Shown here: positions 46,366-59,428 of the stretch, piece by piece | Numbering within the stretch: the stretch's first letter is position 1 | Layout of the letters: every line of letters starts with the position of its first letter | Program-made: the position numbers and the translations under genes | Source: Patiria pectinifera | Taxonomy: Eukaryota > Echinodermata > Asteroidea > Valvatida > Asterinidae | Reading direction: 5' to 3' | Assembly: GCA_029964075.1 (NCBI GenBank) | Contig: CM057138.1 | Coordinates: 13,076,932 to 13,140,931 of the forward strand | DNA: 64,000 nt | Notes under the pieces: generated by a model | Database searches by the model: none | What the model saw: only the letters and a program-made list of their open reading frames with translations | What the model was told of the DNA's origin: nothing

Positions 46366-48257
46366 TCGAAACAAATTTGTTCCCCGATCCACAGTTTGTT
46401 TTGGAATGAAAACATCTGGGATGAAAACGCCGAAAATCTACATGAGTAAAAGAAAATAAGAAACAGCGTCCTCCATTGACAGAGTCAGAAACCTTATCTC
46501 GCACAATGGCCGTCCGTGTTCGGGCGGTCTGTTCTTGACGCGAGTATAGACCTTTCTGCGCTTGGTTGGCAAACTGCATTTTTGCCAACCAGGGCTTGCA
46601 AAACTATGGAAGGTTCAACACTGCAAAAATGAAGAAGAGTTATTACAGATCATCGAAATATTATTTGTTACTTGAAAATACAACATTTTCAACAAAGCTT
46701 CAAAATAATTCATACACATGCCTTTACTTTGCGTTGAGGGTGTAATGAGGACTTTTTTTGAAAAAATATGTTGCCAACCACGGCTTCAATCAATTTCCAT
46801 ACAAAATTGCGGCAATGTTTACAAACAATAGAAACGCCTATTGTTGTTCTCGCGCTCAAACAGCGGAAACACGACCCACGAACACTGCAATCGGAACAGG
46901 ATCTCACACCACCTATCCGTACGTTGGGATTTGCATGAATGGTATACCCGTGTCATTAACAAGACCCGCCCGAACCATGGAGGAATAGTTTATGCCCGAA
47001 CTCGGCCAACGAGTGCTGGCTAGATGATACCTCTTTCAATTAGATTTTTGTTACTTCTCATCGGGATGCCATATATCTTTGTAACAGTTTTGTCCAACAT
47101 GAAATGATCAGGTTTCAAATTTAAGATCTAAAGTTATGAAAATGGAGCATAGAGAAAGGAACACAAACCATGAATCGGTTCTTAAAACAATACTCAAAAT
47201 GATAAAAACGGTAAGGCGGTTTTGGCTGAAATAAAATAATTGCAGTTGTAATGCTGCCACTCCAAGCTTCCAAATAGGGGGAAATTATTTCATTTTCTCT
47301 TAAAAAAGTTGGCAAACAGAAAAACGGGTCCTTTAATTTGAGGACACTTTTGACATGTTATATTCAACAATTCTCACAAAAAATATATGCAATAAAATTA
47401 GATTATATATATTAAATAAATCACTTTTATATTTCTGTTTGCTCTTGAGCAAGGCACTTTACCATTATTGCTTCGTCCTTCGGATGGGACGTAAAGCCGT
47501 AGGTCCCGTGTGCTGTTTAATGCACGTTAAAGAACCCAGGAACACTTGTCGCTAAGAGGAGGGGTTTGCCCCGGTGTTTCTGGCAGTGACAGCAATTATG
47601 CGCCGAAGCACCTAGCAAAAAGGTGCTTCATAATGGGTCTCATATGTTCATTTACTTCATTTACCTGGCTTTCTTTGCATTCTCCCCCAGCGCTTTGTAT
47701 CCTCTGGCAAAAAGCGCTATATAAATACAGTTATTATTATTATTATTATTATTTACTTAAACCACACTGTGCCTGGAATATAAAAAAAATCCCATAACCG
47801 TACTTGCAGTTATTGCCGTCTTTTATTTTTATGAGTGTAATCAAAGATCAAATCAAATTAAGGATCAAATCAACCACATGAGAAGATATTAACCTAATAT
47901 TTTCATCTGGGGGTTCGGTGTGACTATAATTTTACAAATCATTTTTTTTTATGTAGCCAATACATAACCTTCGAATCTTAAAACCTGATAATTTCAAGTT
48001 GAACAAACTGTAATGAAAAAAAAAGGGTTTCCATCCTGATGAGAAATAATAACAACAATCCAGAATATGGATGTTATATGACAATTGAAAGAAGTATTAT
48101 CTGGAAAGCACTCATTGCGTGCGAAAAGGTTTCTGACTGGTCAATAGATGGCGCTATTTCTTATTTTTTTTTCTCATGTAGAATTTTCGGCGTTTTTAAC
48201 CCAGATTTTCTCATTCCAAAACAAACTGTGGATCGGGGAACAAAGTTGTTTCTTGTT
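46366..48257. repeat. Pair of ~140-bp inverted repeats, 1.6 kb apart
   Basis: Left arm 46366-46506 and right arm 48119-48257 are inverse copies. Shared segments are GGGGAACAAA, CCGATCCACAGTTTGTTTTG, GCCGAAAATCTACATGAG and GTCAGAAACCTT. The right arm abuts the second gypsy remnant. The interior holds a SINE and otherwise unassigned AT-rich sequence, with no transposase seen. Confidence 0.7.
47441..47754 (+). mobile_element. SINE with GCGCTATATAAATACAG 3' end and (ATT)n tail
   Basis: Contains CTCTTGAGCAAGGCACTTTACC, TTCGGATGGGACGTAAAGCCG and CACGTTAAAGAACCC, motifs widespread in marine invertebrate and vertebrate SINEs. It ends AAAAAGCGCTATATAAATAC followed by TTATTATT repeats. A short non-coding retrotransposon dependent on a LINE. 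Confidence 0.65.
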
Positions 48258-48260
48258 GCA

Positions 48261-48880
48261 TTTGCAGCCCTACGATTTCACAATCGTATACAAGCCGGGA
48301 CTTATCGCAGACACTCTTTCGCGACTCAATCCCGCGCAATGGCCCACAAATCAACTTCGATACGACAATCTACGCCATACAGTCCTCTCAAGCTAGACTT
48401 ACTCAGCTCAAGCAAAAGACAGCTAGTGATTCTTCTCTACGACCATTGTCTGAGACAATCCTGACTGGCTGGCCGGAGGATCCCAAGGATCTACCTAAAT
48501 GCATACGTCACTACTTGTCATGTAGAGACGAGCTGTCAGTCGACAACGGCCTAGTCGTCAAGGGAGACAGAATCATCATCCCCGACTCCATGCAACACGA
48601 GACACTCGAAACAAATACACGCCAGACACCAAGGTGTCAACAAATGCCAACTGCGAGCCAAAGCGTGCGTGTATTGGCCAGGTATCAACAAGGACATTGA
48701 ACAGTTCGTTGAGAAATGCGTTGTGTGCCAAACACAACAGTGCAAGCAGTCTCATACGCCGCTACTACCTCATGAGATACCCCAGCGGCCTTGGCAGACT
48801 GTCTGAAAGGATCTATTACACTTTGACAATGCTGATTACCTCATTATCACGGACTATTTCAGTTTTGTTATGTCAAGTTT
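48261..48880 (+). pseudogene. Decayed Ty3/gypsy remnant 2 (RNase H end and integrase zinc site)
   Basis: Opens with LQPYDFTIVYKPG...ADTLSRL, the conserved end of gypsy RNase H, and continues through an integrase N-terminal region (VYWPGINKDI, CVVCQTQQC). Frames change near 48420 and 48630. A purine run AAAAGGGGGGA at 49232-49242, followed by TGTATAATGG, looks like its polypurine tract and 3' LTR start. The catalytic integrase region is gone. Confidence 0.65.
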
Positions 48881-49242
48881 TATTATTTTAATTTTTTGGG
48901 TCATTTTATTCAACAAAGAAACAATTGTTTAAGCAGACAAATTTAAAGTTTTGCTTTTGTCATTTAGAAAGTAAGATGAAAGTGTGCGGTAAGGATGTTA
49001 AAAATACCAAATTACTTAAAAATGTTCCGAAATAAGAGTTCCTAAAAGAGTTTAATAAAAATGTTGTTGATGATAAACAAGAATGTGGAAAAGTTTCCCA
49101 CTTGGTTCAGCAAATTAGGTGACAATTGGGCGATTATTTCATTTCTTAGACACAGTGGACAATTCTTTGTTTTTCCAATTTTGCTACAAAATCTAGTTTA
49201 TCACTCACTTTCATTCATAGATTTGGTTCTCAAAAGGGGGGA

Positions 49243-49870
49243 TGTATAATGGAACCATGCATATTCATATAACCTCTGACATATACGTCCCATGGTTACT
49301 TGATTACTGTACATGGAGCGTGGAACATGACCTACAGAACTGCACCTAATACAACGCCTATCTTGTCATTATTCTATCTGTATTATCATATCACAAAACC
49401 TGTGAGCAAAAAACTCAATTTACTCACACTTTTAAATTCTTTTTTTATCAATTTTTAAAAATGATTTCCTCTAGTGTTTCTCTTTATTTTGCCCTCCCCC
49501 AAGAAAAAAAACCTAACGCCAAAATGCCTTCTTACCTGTTTTCCTGTTTTTCAGAGAGAGGATCGGAAGTCGGCCACACGTTGAATATAATGCTTGTACA
49601 CACGCAAGTATTTGTTTCTCTACGGAAAATGATATTCGACGTCGCTCGCAGGGTCTACTGGCAACCTCGATGATAGTACACGCCGTCTAGGCGACTTACT
49701 TCGTGTATTCCGCAATAGTAAGTACTTGATATATAACGTGTACTTGATGATTTGATTTGAAACGTGTATCACGTTATTTACGTTCATTGTGATTTATTAA
49801 AGCAATTAATTATTATATATTATATATGTCTTTTACTGCATATTTGACGAGTAAAATTCTAACATTACAG
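49243..49870 (+). repeat. Possible 3' LTR of gypsy remnant 2
   Basis: The TGTATAATGG start directly follows a polypurine tract. The end is uncertain; ...ATTACA near 49869 is one candidate. No second LTR copy is in the window to prove it. Confidence 0.35.
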
Positions 49871-50012
49871 CTTTAACAAAAACTCATGCAGGCTTATTTT
49901 TTTCCATCTCACGCCACTACGAATTGATTTTGTTTGCACCCCGGACAATGCATACAGGCAACCGCTTTACATGCGGAAAAGGTATGTGTTTAGGCGTGTT
50001 TTTACATACTGC

Positions 50013-52928
50013 TGCGTTCCCTAATAGCAGCTAGTTCATGAAACATTTATCAGAGTCAACAATAATTCAATAGGTTGGAGGAAAACAGGGCTTGGGGTGA
50101 CAGTCACACATGTCAATACACTGATTTATTCATAACTTTGTTAGATTTCATCAACCTATAGGCTTTCTCCTTTTAGTAGTTTTGGTAGCGTTATAGAGAT
50201 AACAAGTTGGTGTCTGCAAAGTCTATACATGTACTATGGCAAAACCATGTCAACCAATACGAACTGAGTGGGCACCGGCACCGAACGGGTTATCGACGGC
50301 CGGACCGAAGCGAGAGCGGTCCGCTACCGTGACCGGGGAGGAACAACAACTGAACGGGGGTTAGTGAACCTGGCTGCACTGCATGTGGCGTATCGGGTAT
50401 CCAATGTCAATCGAGGCACTATGCACAAAGGATAGTGTTTATGACAAGACCGGGCTAGCATAGCTGAACTACGGGAGGAATGGCTACGGGGAGCAGGCTG
50501 ACCACAGCGGGAGCAGTCCGCTGTGGTGACGGGGATGAACTAGCTCTGGCTGGGCTAGAATACCAGACAACCGCACAACAGGCTCAAGCTAAGACTAGCA
50601 GTCCAATGGCCATTCGAAACCGCACAGCACCATTGGGACTAGTGTATTACTATTTCACCAGCTTATACACACTCCTCGAGGGATCTAGGAGAAGGATGCT
50701 TCATAATAACAGTAGTTCTAGTGATTGCACCATTACTTCACCGCGCTTCAACCACCGAGGGAGGGATGCTTCGTAGTGACAAGAGTCGCACAACAATCGG
50801 TCTGTCAGAGTCGAGTTCGCCGCACATTGTTCATACGAGTTACCCCACAACATATAAGTTCGCCGCACAACTTTGGGTTTAGGGTTCGTTCGCACTACAT
50901 TGGTTTCGTGGTTCGCCGCACTACCGAAAGTGAGGAAAATCTCCGGTATTTATAGGCAGTAGAAGTATCTCGAGATTAAATAATGCATGAGCACTGATTT
51001 AGGAATTAACCAATAGCAAACTTCCATGTCGAAGGATCACATGACTAGTCACATGATTTACTAAGAGTGCCTAGTGCAAGAGACTAGAAACGTGTGCATT
51101 AACATAAGGAAAAACATTGAGAGAGAGAAGTGTGCAAATACAGTGAGAGATGTGTGCAAATAGATCAGAGTGCAAAAGTGTTTACACAACATCTCGAGCA
51201 ACATTGATGGAGTGATTGACAAGCTAAAAGATTATACTGTGTCACAGGTTATTTACAATCACAGGATGTCTTACCTCGCCCCGTTACTCGACTACGTCAG
51301 GGTAACATTCCATTCCCTCGAGCTGAGTATGTGACTAGAAAACTGGACAGAGAACTCTAGTTGGTGTTCGTGGGTAACACACAGGGAAGAGAAATGCTCC
51401 GTGCCGCTGAGCAGTCTCTCGGAGAACGCCAAAGCACACATGCTATGGGGAAAGGAACTCAGCTCGCTTGGGCGAAGGGAGGTGTGGTCAGTCGCGCACA
51501 TGTACATCGCTACATGAATAATGAATGCAGTAGTGCACGTGGTATTGCATCGCGCTGTGCTTGGTGAGAGACCCTGGAAATAAAAGTTCAAGTTGGCAAT
51601 TTACAATAAATGGGTAAAATACAGGAACTGTAAAAGGCAACAATAAGATTGTGTACTTCATGGACAGAGTGAAACCAGAGGGCGCTAGATTTCCATAATC
51701 AAGCATTCTGGATTCGTAACAACATTTTCACTTATGGGTTCCAGGAAAAGGGCAACAATAAAGACAATGGTAACCCGCAAGGCTGTCTTCATCAATTGAA
51801 GTAATCCTGTTTCTATGTAACTGCTCCAGCGATCCTTGTGCCTCTCTTGAACCACCTTGGCCTGCCTCCCCTATGCTTTCCCTGTGCGACCTACGGCAAC
51901 CGAAGCGATTATAGGCAACATATGCGACCCCCGAGCAATGTTTGGGAAACCATTGAGCCTCCTATGTGCCTCCTCTGTGCCATCATCGGCGACCAACGGC
52001 AACTAACGCCGATCACTGGTCGAACATTCACCATGCTTCTGCCTCCTCGGCGACCCCTGAGGCACAGGGGAGGCAGAAGCATCGCCCAGGCTGACGGTAA
52101 AATTTGCAACACAACGAATCTGTGACGTGGCGACCATTGGCCGACCATTGTGCATCCATGCCTGCAACCACGGCAATACTTGTGCCTCCCTTCTGCCTCA
52201 TTTGAGCCCTTTTGAGCAACCAACATCCTCGACAACCTTTGTGCGACTGTTTTGAACATGTTCAAAGAATTTACGGCGACCATGGCGTCCATGGCGATGT
52301 CTGAGCACACGTACCACCTGTGAATGACCTAGACCACTTCGGCCTCCTTTGCTAGAGCTAGTTCATCTCCGTCACCGCAGCGGACCGCTCCCGCTGTGGC
52401 CAGCCGGCTCCCCGCAGCCATTTCCCCCGTAGTTCAGTTATGGTAGCCCGGTCCTGTCATAAACACTTTCCTTGGTGCATTGTGTCTCGATTGACCTTGG
52501 ATACCGGATACGCCACATGCACACTTTGGTTCGAACTGTAGTGCGGCCTGGTACGAATACACTCGCTGGCCCCGTCCAGTTGTTGTTGCCTCCCCGATCA
52601 CCGTAGCGGACCGCTCCCGCCTCGGTCTGACCGTCGATAACCCGTACCGTGCCGGTGCCCACTCGGTTAGGATTGGTTGACATGGTTTCGCCATAGTACA
52701 TGTATAGACTTGGTAGACGGCAACCTGTTATCTCTATAACGCTACAAAAAAAAACTACCAAAAAGGAGAAACCCTCGGTAGATGAAATCTACACAAGTAA
52801 TTTAAAGTGAAGAGATGAATAAAGCAGTGTATTGACATGTGTGACTGTCACCCCAACGCTCTGTTTCCCTCCAACTTATTGAATTATTGTTGATAAATGT
52901 TTCATGAACCGCTATTAGGGAACGCAAC
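50013..52928. repeat. Long inverted-repeat element (arms ~550 bp)
   Basis: The left arm (about 50013-50556) starts TGCGTTCCCTAATAGC. The right arm (about 52352-52928) ends GCTATTAGGGAACGCA and is its inverse, with small indels. Matching landmarks are CATGTACTATGGC, GAGCGGTCCGCTACGGTGA-like sequence, GATAGTGTTTATGACA and GATGAACTAGCTCT. The spacer of ~1.8 kb has GC-rich short repeats and no recognisable transposase. A DNA transposon with long terminal inverted repeats or a duplicated palindrome are both possible. Confidence 0.7.
52036..52081. repeat. Hairpin inside the long inverted-repeat element
   Basis: GCTTCTGCCTCC ... GGAGGCAGAAGC, perfect 12-bp arms with a 22-base GC-rich centre. Confidence 0.75.
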
Positions 52929-54849
52929 ACTTTGTCCTCGCCTCGGCTGTAGATTCCTACTCGACGTGTAGATAAAGATTCTGAGCCCCGGTCCCCTCCA
53001 GGGTTGGATTCTGAACCTCGGTCCCCACCAGTAGAGCACTGGATCCGCGTGGCCAGTGGAAGCTGCAAATGAATTCTTTCTAGAACAAAAATGGTAATTG
53101 AAATCTTTATGTTGGACCAGTAAAAACACGGAAATGTCGGACATGTGCAAGGCTTTTAAATATATATATTTTTTCGACTTGGCACATGTCCGACATTTCC
53201 GTGTTTTTATAGTGTGGTAGATATAAAGGATGTTTTTTTTTTGGGGGGGGGGGAATTGTGCCATTGATGATACAACATGGTATTTGGCACAAAGTCAGAG
53301 TATGTCTTAAGAAAGATATTTGACTAAAGGGGCACCGCAGATTTGTCATTTGAAAAAAAATATAGGTAGAATAAAAAAAAAAATTCAACTTTTTTTTTCA
53401 AAATGGCTGCCGTTGCTCGTTATTGAAGCACAGCCCCATCACATATCTGTCATGCTATGTGTTGCACTGAAAGTTTTCTGTTATACTTTATTCGGAATGA
53501 TATTGTAAAGTAAAAAAAAATAGTCTGAACAATGGATCAAAGATCTGAAAGATGCATTTCTTTCTGTAGACGCATTTCAAATTGAAATCGGAATTGAAAC
53601 CGGGGCACTCGGAGCTGAACATTATTGTACAACATATTGAGTACCTTTTCTGTCCATATCCTCTTAACGAAAAACACTACTAAGGCCCTTGGTCTCAATT
53701 TGAAATCTGTCAAAACAGTTCATGTCTTTCTCTCAGATTTTAAATGTCTGATTTTAGCTCAAGTCTGAAAAAAAAACACATCATGCCTGATCAATGAAAC
53801 ATTCAGAAAGTTACCCGATTGGTTCTGTTATTCTGTATGAACTAAAGCAAAGCTCGTCGTCAATATTGATGGATACATTTGTTTCTATCATTTAGTACAA
53901 CATAAAAAAGTGTTCCAACATTTGAGGGTTCACAACCAATATTTCTGTGTTTTGAATGGCCGAGAACGTGTAACTGTTTTTATAAATTGTAGCGACTTTC
54001 GTTGAGAAGGTTGGATTTAACTGCTATATTTGTTCATTCTTTTATATCTTTTTGCATAGCCCCAACAGTCCTGAATCCTCTCATTTCAATATAATTTTGC
54101 ACACCCCCAGGGAGTTAGGATTAATGAAACAAACTTTGGCTGAAACACTGTTGAATGTTTTGAGTTTTTTTCAATACTTGTTGTTTAACAAATACGGTGA
54201 AGCGTGGTGCTTTTTAATCCCTCAATACATAGAATATAATTGTTTCTCTAAGACAAATCCTATTAATTGTACAGTTTCTTCTGATGAGGGGTTAATACCA
54301 GCTACGTCGTAGTTTGAAAAGACTGTAGAGCGTCTGTATTGGTTGTAATTTGTGCCTTGTTCACTACATTATTTTTTCTTTAACTCGCGTCTCTACAACA
54401 TCATTCTCGCTTAAAGTTTGTTGCGAATTTTATACATAATTTGTTGAAAATAAAAACCTAAAATTAAAGAATGTTAATTCCTTATCATTGATTTATGTTC
54501 CTTTCAAAGTTTTCTCAACGAAAGTTTTCTTGTTGCACTTCTGTGAACAAGTTGTATCTTGTTTGTGACAAAAATCTCAAATATGTCGTCTGTATCCACT
54601 ATCGTGCAGTTTAGACTGCTGTTGCATATTCATAAAAAACGATTCCAAATAATTGAAAAATGCTTACAAAGAACTATCCGTAGTTTCTGTCACAAATAAA
54701 TAACAATACACATAATCTGTGGCTTCTTTTTAGCCAATATATCAGCATATATTGCAGCTAATGTTGACAGATGGGTTTTTGATAAGCAGTAATGATCAAA
54801 GTTGATTTTAAGCCATCATATTCAAAATAAACTGTAATACTGTGATTAA
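52929..54849. other. Intergenic, no gene recognised
   Basis: Includes the perfect hairpin at 53121-53209 and homopolymer runs near 53235-53255. Open frames are short and lack motifs. Confidence 0.5.
53121..53209. repeat. Perfect 28-bp inverted repeat
   Basis: TAAAAACACGGAAATGTCGG plus ACATGTGC (53121-53148) and its exact inverse (53182-53209), with a 33-base AT-rich loop. Looks like a short foldback element or a recent palindromic insertion. Confidence 0.9.
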
Positions 54850-55395
54850 AAAATATTGGCTGAATCAAATATTTGATAAACCGGCACTTTAGAATGCACA
54901 TATCTTCATGCCAAAGACACACGTAGTTACTTTGTGAATGTCTTCATCAGATACCTGACCCTCAAAACATGACTTTAGACACCTTATTTGTGTAGTTATG
55001 TGCAATATTGGCCGCAATATTGGCTATCAATCAAATTTCTGATAAATCGTCTCTTTAGTATTTACAGATTGACCTGCTTAGGACACATATAATTACTTCG
55101 TGAATGATCTTCTAGTGATAGTTGACCCTCAAAACATGGGTTTAGACACCTTACTTGTGAAGTTATGTGCTATATTGGCCGAAATAGCCAAAAACGATTT
55201 TCCGTTATTATCGGCACTAATTTGCATATTCCTACGCCACAGACTCATGTGGTCACCTCCAGAATAGTTTTGTTGTGAGCTCTGAACTTGAAAACATGGG
55301 TTTAGACACCTAATTCGTTCAGTTATCTGAAATATTGGCTGAGAGAAAGTGAAAATAGATTTTTCGGTAATGGCAGCACTAATTTGCATAACAAC
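54850..55395. repeat. Degenerate ~160-170-bp tandem repeat, about 3 copies
   Basis: The AAAACATG(GG/AC)TTTAGACACCT block recurs at 54964, 55133 and 55292. It is followed each time by GTTAT(G/C)TG..ATATTGGC and preceded by a TGTGG/CGTAGTTAC-type segment. No coding frame is kept. Confidence 0.75.
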
Positions 55396-57189
55396 AATAC
55401 GTGGGACATTATTTATTTTTTTAAATTAACATAACAACTAGTTTTCTACGCTTTTTTTCTGATCTAAAGACGTCAATTAGAAGTTGATTTCCGAGGGTGC
55501 ACGATAACCCCTTCTTCCCACTAAACTATTATGTATTGTTGTGCGAATCCATCCCGGAGTAATGTGCCATTACTAAGCTCCTCTCCCGGTAAGGAAGTTG
55601 TGAGACAGGATTCGCCCCGTTTCGGAAAATGACAGACCTTTTTGAGAAGTCGTTTCCGACGACACTCGCAATTATGTTTAAAGTTCGATATTGCCTAGGT
55701 GCTGTTGCTCAGCATGTATAAAATGTGTTTAGACATACCAAAACACCCCCCCACATAAATTTGGAATCAAGTGCATAAAAACTACCGTTTGCTAATTTTG
55801 ATGTAAGTTTTTATGTCCAATAGTTTTTGTATTTAAAGCCCATGTAGGCATTGCACACTAAGTACGCACCAAGGGCAGAGCTCAGCTGCGTTGTGTTCTG
55901 CGGATACCTGACCAAAAAAACCCCCAAAAAACACACACACAAACAAAGGTCAGGGAGTACAGGCCAGACAATAAATGCCCATAGGCGCCAATGATGAATG
56001 CCGGCAATTTCAAAACAAATTGGGAAAACAACACTCACAACTCTAGCAGGTGAAACATTACATACTCAAATTAATGCTCGATTTTCACCCTCTTTCGCTT
56101 TTGTGTACATTTTTTTGGGTGAGTTAATGATGACATCTGGGTGATTTTTTTTCACCTAAAGATGATCACTCCTGAAAGCATTCATGACTCCTCCCTCGCT
56201 GTTTTCAAAAATGACCCCTCCACTCCATAGCAATAATATAGAGAGTGAATTTCGAGCCCAATATTCATCAAAAATTTTCAGAGAGGCAAGTTGTTTTTCA
56301 TATTGTTTGATTGCATATTGTTCTGCATTTGTTTTCATATCTAAAATACAAAATGACGTATTTTAGGCTCAATTCTGAGGCAATTTTGTCAGTGATTTTT
56401 GATTAACAGATGTAATAATGTAACCCTTTAAATCTGTTGATAATATTAGACACAGATTGAATGGGTTTGTTTTCTGAATTTCATGATTTATTTCTTCCTG
56501 TGCGTTCATCTTGGCCGCATCCCAATAATTTTCACTCGCCAGCTGGGCTAGATGAGGAACAGTTTGACTAGCCCGCCGCTGTTTTGACTAGCATTTGGCT
56601 AGCGGGCTACCGCTTATTTCAGACCCTGTTTTTTTTCTAAAGCGGCAATTTATTTTTAGTCTTTTCCTTTCATTTTTTGCTTTGTATTGGTCTGAGCATC
56701 GTCAGGCACGAGTAATTGTTATTTCAGTGGATGTCTGTAGTCATTCAAGCTTGCAGCAAATGCCACAGGCAGTACAGGTAACCCATACACACTACGAATA
56801 GTAAGGGTACAGGTGCGCTGCAATAAAAAAAACAAATTGACAATGGACGAAACATGTATTGTAAAGCGACGACCGTGAAAAAAAGAGACTTCATATAAGA
56901 CGTTCCACGCAACGGGTTCATAGCCCATGCAGTATTTCGCAGTGGGGTTTGCCAACGCGTTTTCATTTGATTGCAGCAGTATGATGTTGCTTATGTTTGC
57001 TTATAATAAAATTTTGGTTTATTTCTTTCCTGTAATATATAATTTGACTTTTGTGATTGATAAATCCTGTGTTGAATCCTCTGTTCTCTTGAGTTATTTC
57101 TTGATTTTTGGTCTGAGTAGAGCGGGGCAAGGGTAAGCTCTGCGACACAGGGATATCACATTTTCCAACTCTTACACCAACTTTGACAA
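55396..57189. other. Intergenic, no gene recognised
   Basis: AT-rich sequence with a (CA)n stretch near 55930-55945. I see no supported gene. Confidence 0.5.
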
Positions 57190-57795
57190 GAGCAAGACAC
57201 CTAAAGAAAATATTATACCCCATAGGAAACATAGAAGTCTCAAAAATGATGATAAAATCAATGTCAAAGGACAAATTGTTCAAAGTACCCCAAAAAGCAA
57301 TTCAGGACAAGACTTATGGCCAAATCAAAAATCATGTAATTAGTGGCAATTTTGAATTTATGCAAATTAGGCATATTTCCACAACTTGGATTTCTTCCTT
57401 TTTTTAAGGAAATCAATCAATCAAATCAAATCAATCAAATCACATATAGCAATGCACCATGGTGTGAAATGTATTTATGTACATGACTGAACTTGGATGA
57501 TCAGGGAAAATTTAATGACAGCCATGATTTTAACTTTAATCTATGTAAATTAATAAAAAGCATTTGTACAAATTATTATCAGGATATCGCACATTTGGAA
57601 AACATAGGGATATTGAAAGTTACCAAGGTCTAGAATAATGAGTAAATCAACGTAAAAGAACTAAAATTGTTGTTTAAGATACCTTAAAAAGTTACTTAGT
57701 ATATGAAAAATTACCAAATCAGTGTGAAAGTCCTAAAATATGCGGCCATTTTGGATTTATGCAACTTACGCATATTCCCACCACCTGGATTGTTT
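57190..57795. repeat. Two-copy tandem repeat, ~400-bp spacing
   Basis: 57199-57395 and about 57590-57790 share AAACATAG, a GT(A/C)AA(A/G)GAAC-like segment, TTAC..AA(A/C)AATC and the block TTTATGCAA(A/C)TTA(G/C)GCATATT(T/C)CCACnACnTGGATT. An (AATC)n microsatellite (57412-57445) lies between them. Confidence 0.55.
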
Positions 57796-58514
57796 AGGAC
57801 TTTTAGAATGTCATTTAAGGGACCTTATAGAAATAAATTCTGTTGCAATTTGTTTGAGGTTCACTCAAAAATTGAAGTATTTTGCCCGGACTATTGGTGT
57901 TCTCCGAGAGAACGCTCAGTGCTAGCGGCGCGGAGCACTTTTCTCGTCGGTGTGTTACCCACGAATAGAAAACTGGAGCTCTCGGTCCAGATTCCAGTCC
58001 CGTTGGGCGTGTAAGATACCCTTTGATGATGACCAGTTACACTGTGAGCCTTAAAGAGGTAGTGAAATGCTGGAAGGCATTTCCGGGTTCATTTTCCGGG
58101 TATATGTAGCCTAAAGTGTGATGAAATAAAACGACTATTGTGTCTGTTATGAAATGAGTACAAAAGGTACCTTTGAGAGCTGTTTTTCAGGTCTTGTTTC
58201 CACCCGAACGTGCAATTTGTGTAAAAGTCGTCGTTGGGGCAGCAAACCAAACATAGTAAATCGTGACGTAATCAACAAGAATCCAGATGCAGCGTAGTAT
58301 ACACGAGATCGTATGAGTATCATCAACAAAACCAGCATGAACCTTGGTTTTGCCCTCGCTGTTTACTTCTCAACACCCCCATGTCGCAGAGTTTCGAAAA
58401 CGTCGCCAACGCTAGCTCTGATAATGCTGAGATGGAAAATTAAACGACTCAGACACGCACTTCTTCCCCGATAGATCAGAATATGCATTCGAAATCCAAA
58501 GCGAAACTCCCCAA
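57796..58514. other. Intergenic or 5' part of LINE remnant
   Basis: No motif recognised. The last 150 bases contain a short frame that may belong to the LINE leader. Confidence 0.4.
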
Positions 58515-59428
58515 ATGCAGGAAACCGACTATTGCAATCATTAATTTCCAAAGCATCCGGAGAAAAATTGTTGAACTACATGCCTTTATTGAAATTTTGA
58601 CAGTCAATCTCCTGATATAATTCTTGGTTCCGAATCACAGTTAGACGAAAACATTTCGTCATCCGAAATTTTCCCCAGCCAATATCAAGTGACCAGGAAA
58701 GACAGAAACACCAGAGATGGTGGTGGTGTTTTAATTGCCATTAAAGACACTTTGCCACGTATAGAAAGACCAGATCTTGTTCACGAATCCAGTGAACAAA
58801 TCTGGTGTCAGTTGCAGATGGGACCAGAAAGCATCTTTATTGGAAGCTACTACAGGCCCCCAGCTGCTAAAGACGACTTGGACATGTTAGACGCCAGCCT
58901 TAATCAAATTAAAAAGGAATCGAAATCACCGTACATTATCGTGGAAGGGGATTTCAATATCCCGAACATGAAGTGGAACACTGACTCAGTCGATTTTCAT
59001 GGCCCTCTTCAGGACCAGATTATCATTTTCGCCGGTGACCACAGCATGGAGCAGATTGTAACCTTTCCGACATGTAGAAATGTGAATGGAACAGAAAACT
59101 TCCTTGATCTTTGTTTCTCAACATCACCGTCAAATATGATCAACGTGTATCCCCACACTTCCTTTGCAGACCATAACACTGTTATGGTTGAAATAGAGAC
59201 ACAAACTTCCATCCCTGCTAAACCACCAATGACTGTTTATATTTGGAGCAAGCTAGTAGAATGAGCAAGGTTTTAAGAAGGATGCCCAGCATTTCGCTGA
59301 CAAGTTTCTGGAGAGTAAATCGGAAAAAAAGACTGTTAACGAAAACTGGTGCTCCCACAAAAAACACCATCACGAACCTTGTTAAGAAACATGACCCTAG
59401 TAAGCAGGTCAAAGGCCAGTAATGCCTG
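58515..59428 (+). pseudogene. LINE remnant 1: apurinic-type endonuclease domain
   Basis: Frame with IAIINFQSIR, a one-base break near 58596, then DIILGSESQLDENI, GGGVLIAIKDTL, FIGSYYRPP, IVEGDFNIP and FADHNTVMV, the ordered motifs of the non-LTR retrotransposon (CR1/L2/Jockey-like) endonuclease that nicks target DNA. The frame closes at 59264, and a further decayed stretch with KSEKKTVNEN leads towards the RT region. It is interrupted at 59429 by a DNA element; the RT piece resumes at 62844. Confidence 0.8.

Noticed and set aside
51838..52310. Overlapping frames on both strands at 51.8-52.3 kb as genes
   Set aside because: GC-rich short repeats open several frames at once; no domain motif or splice sites.
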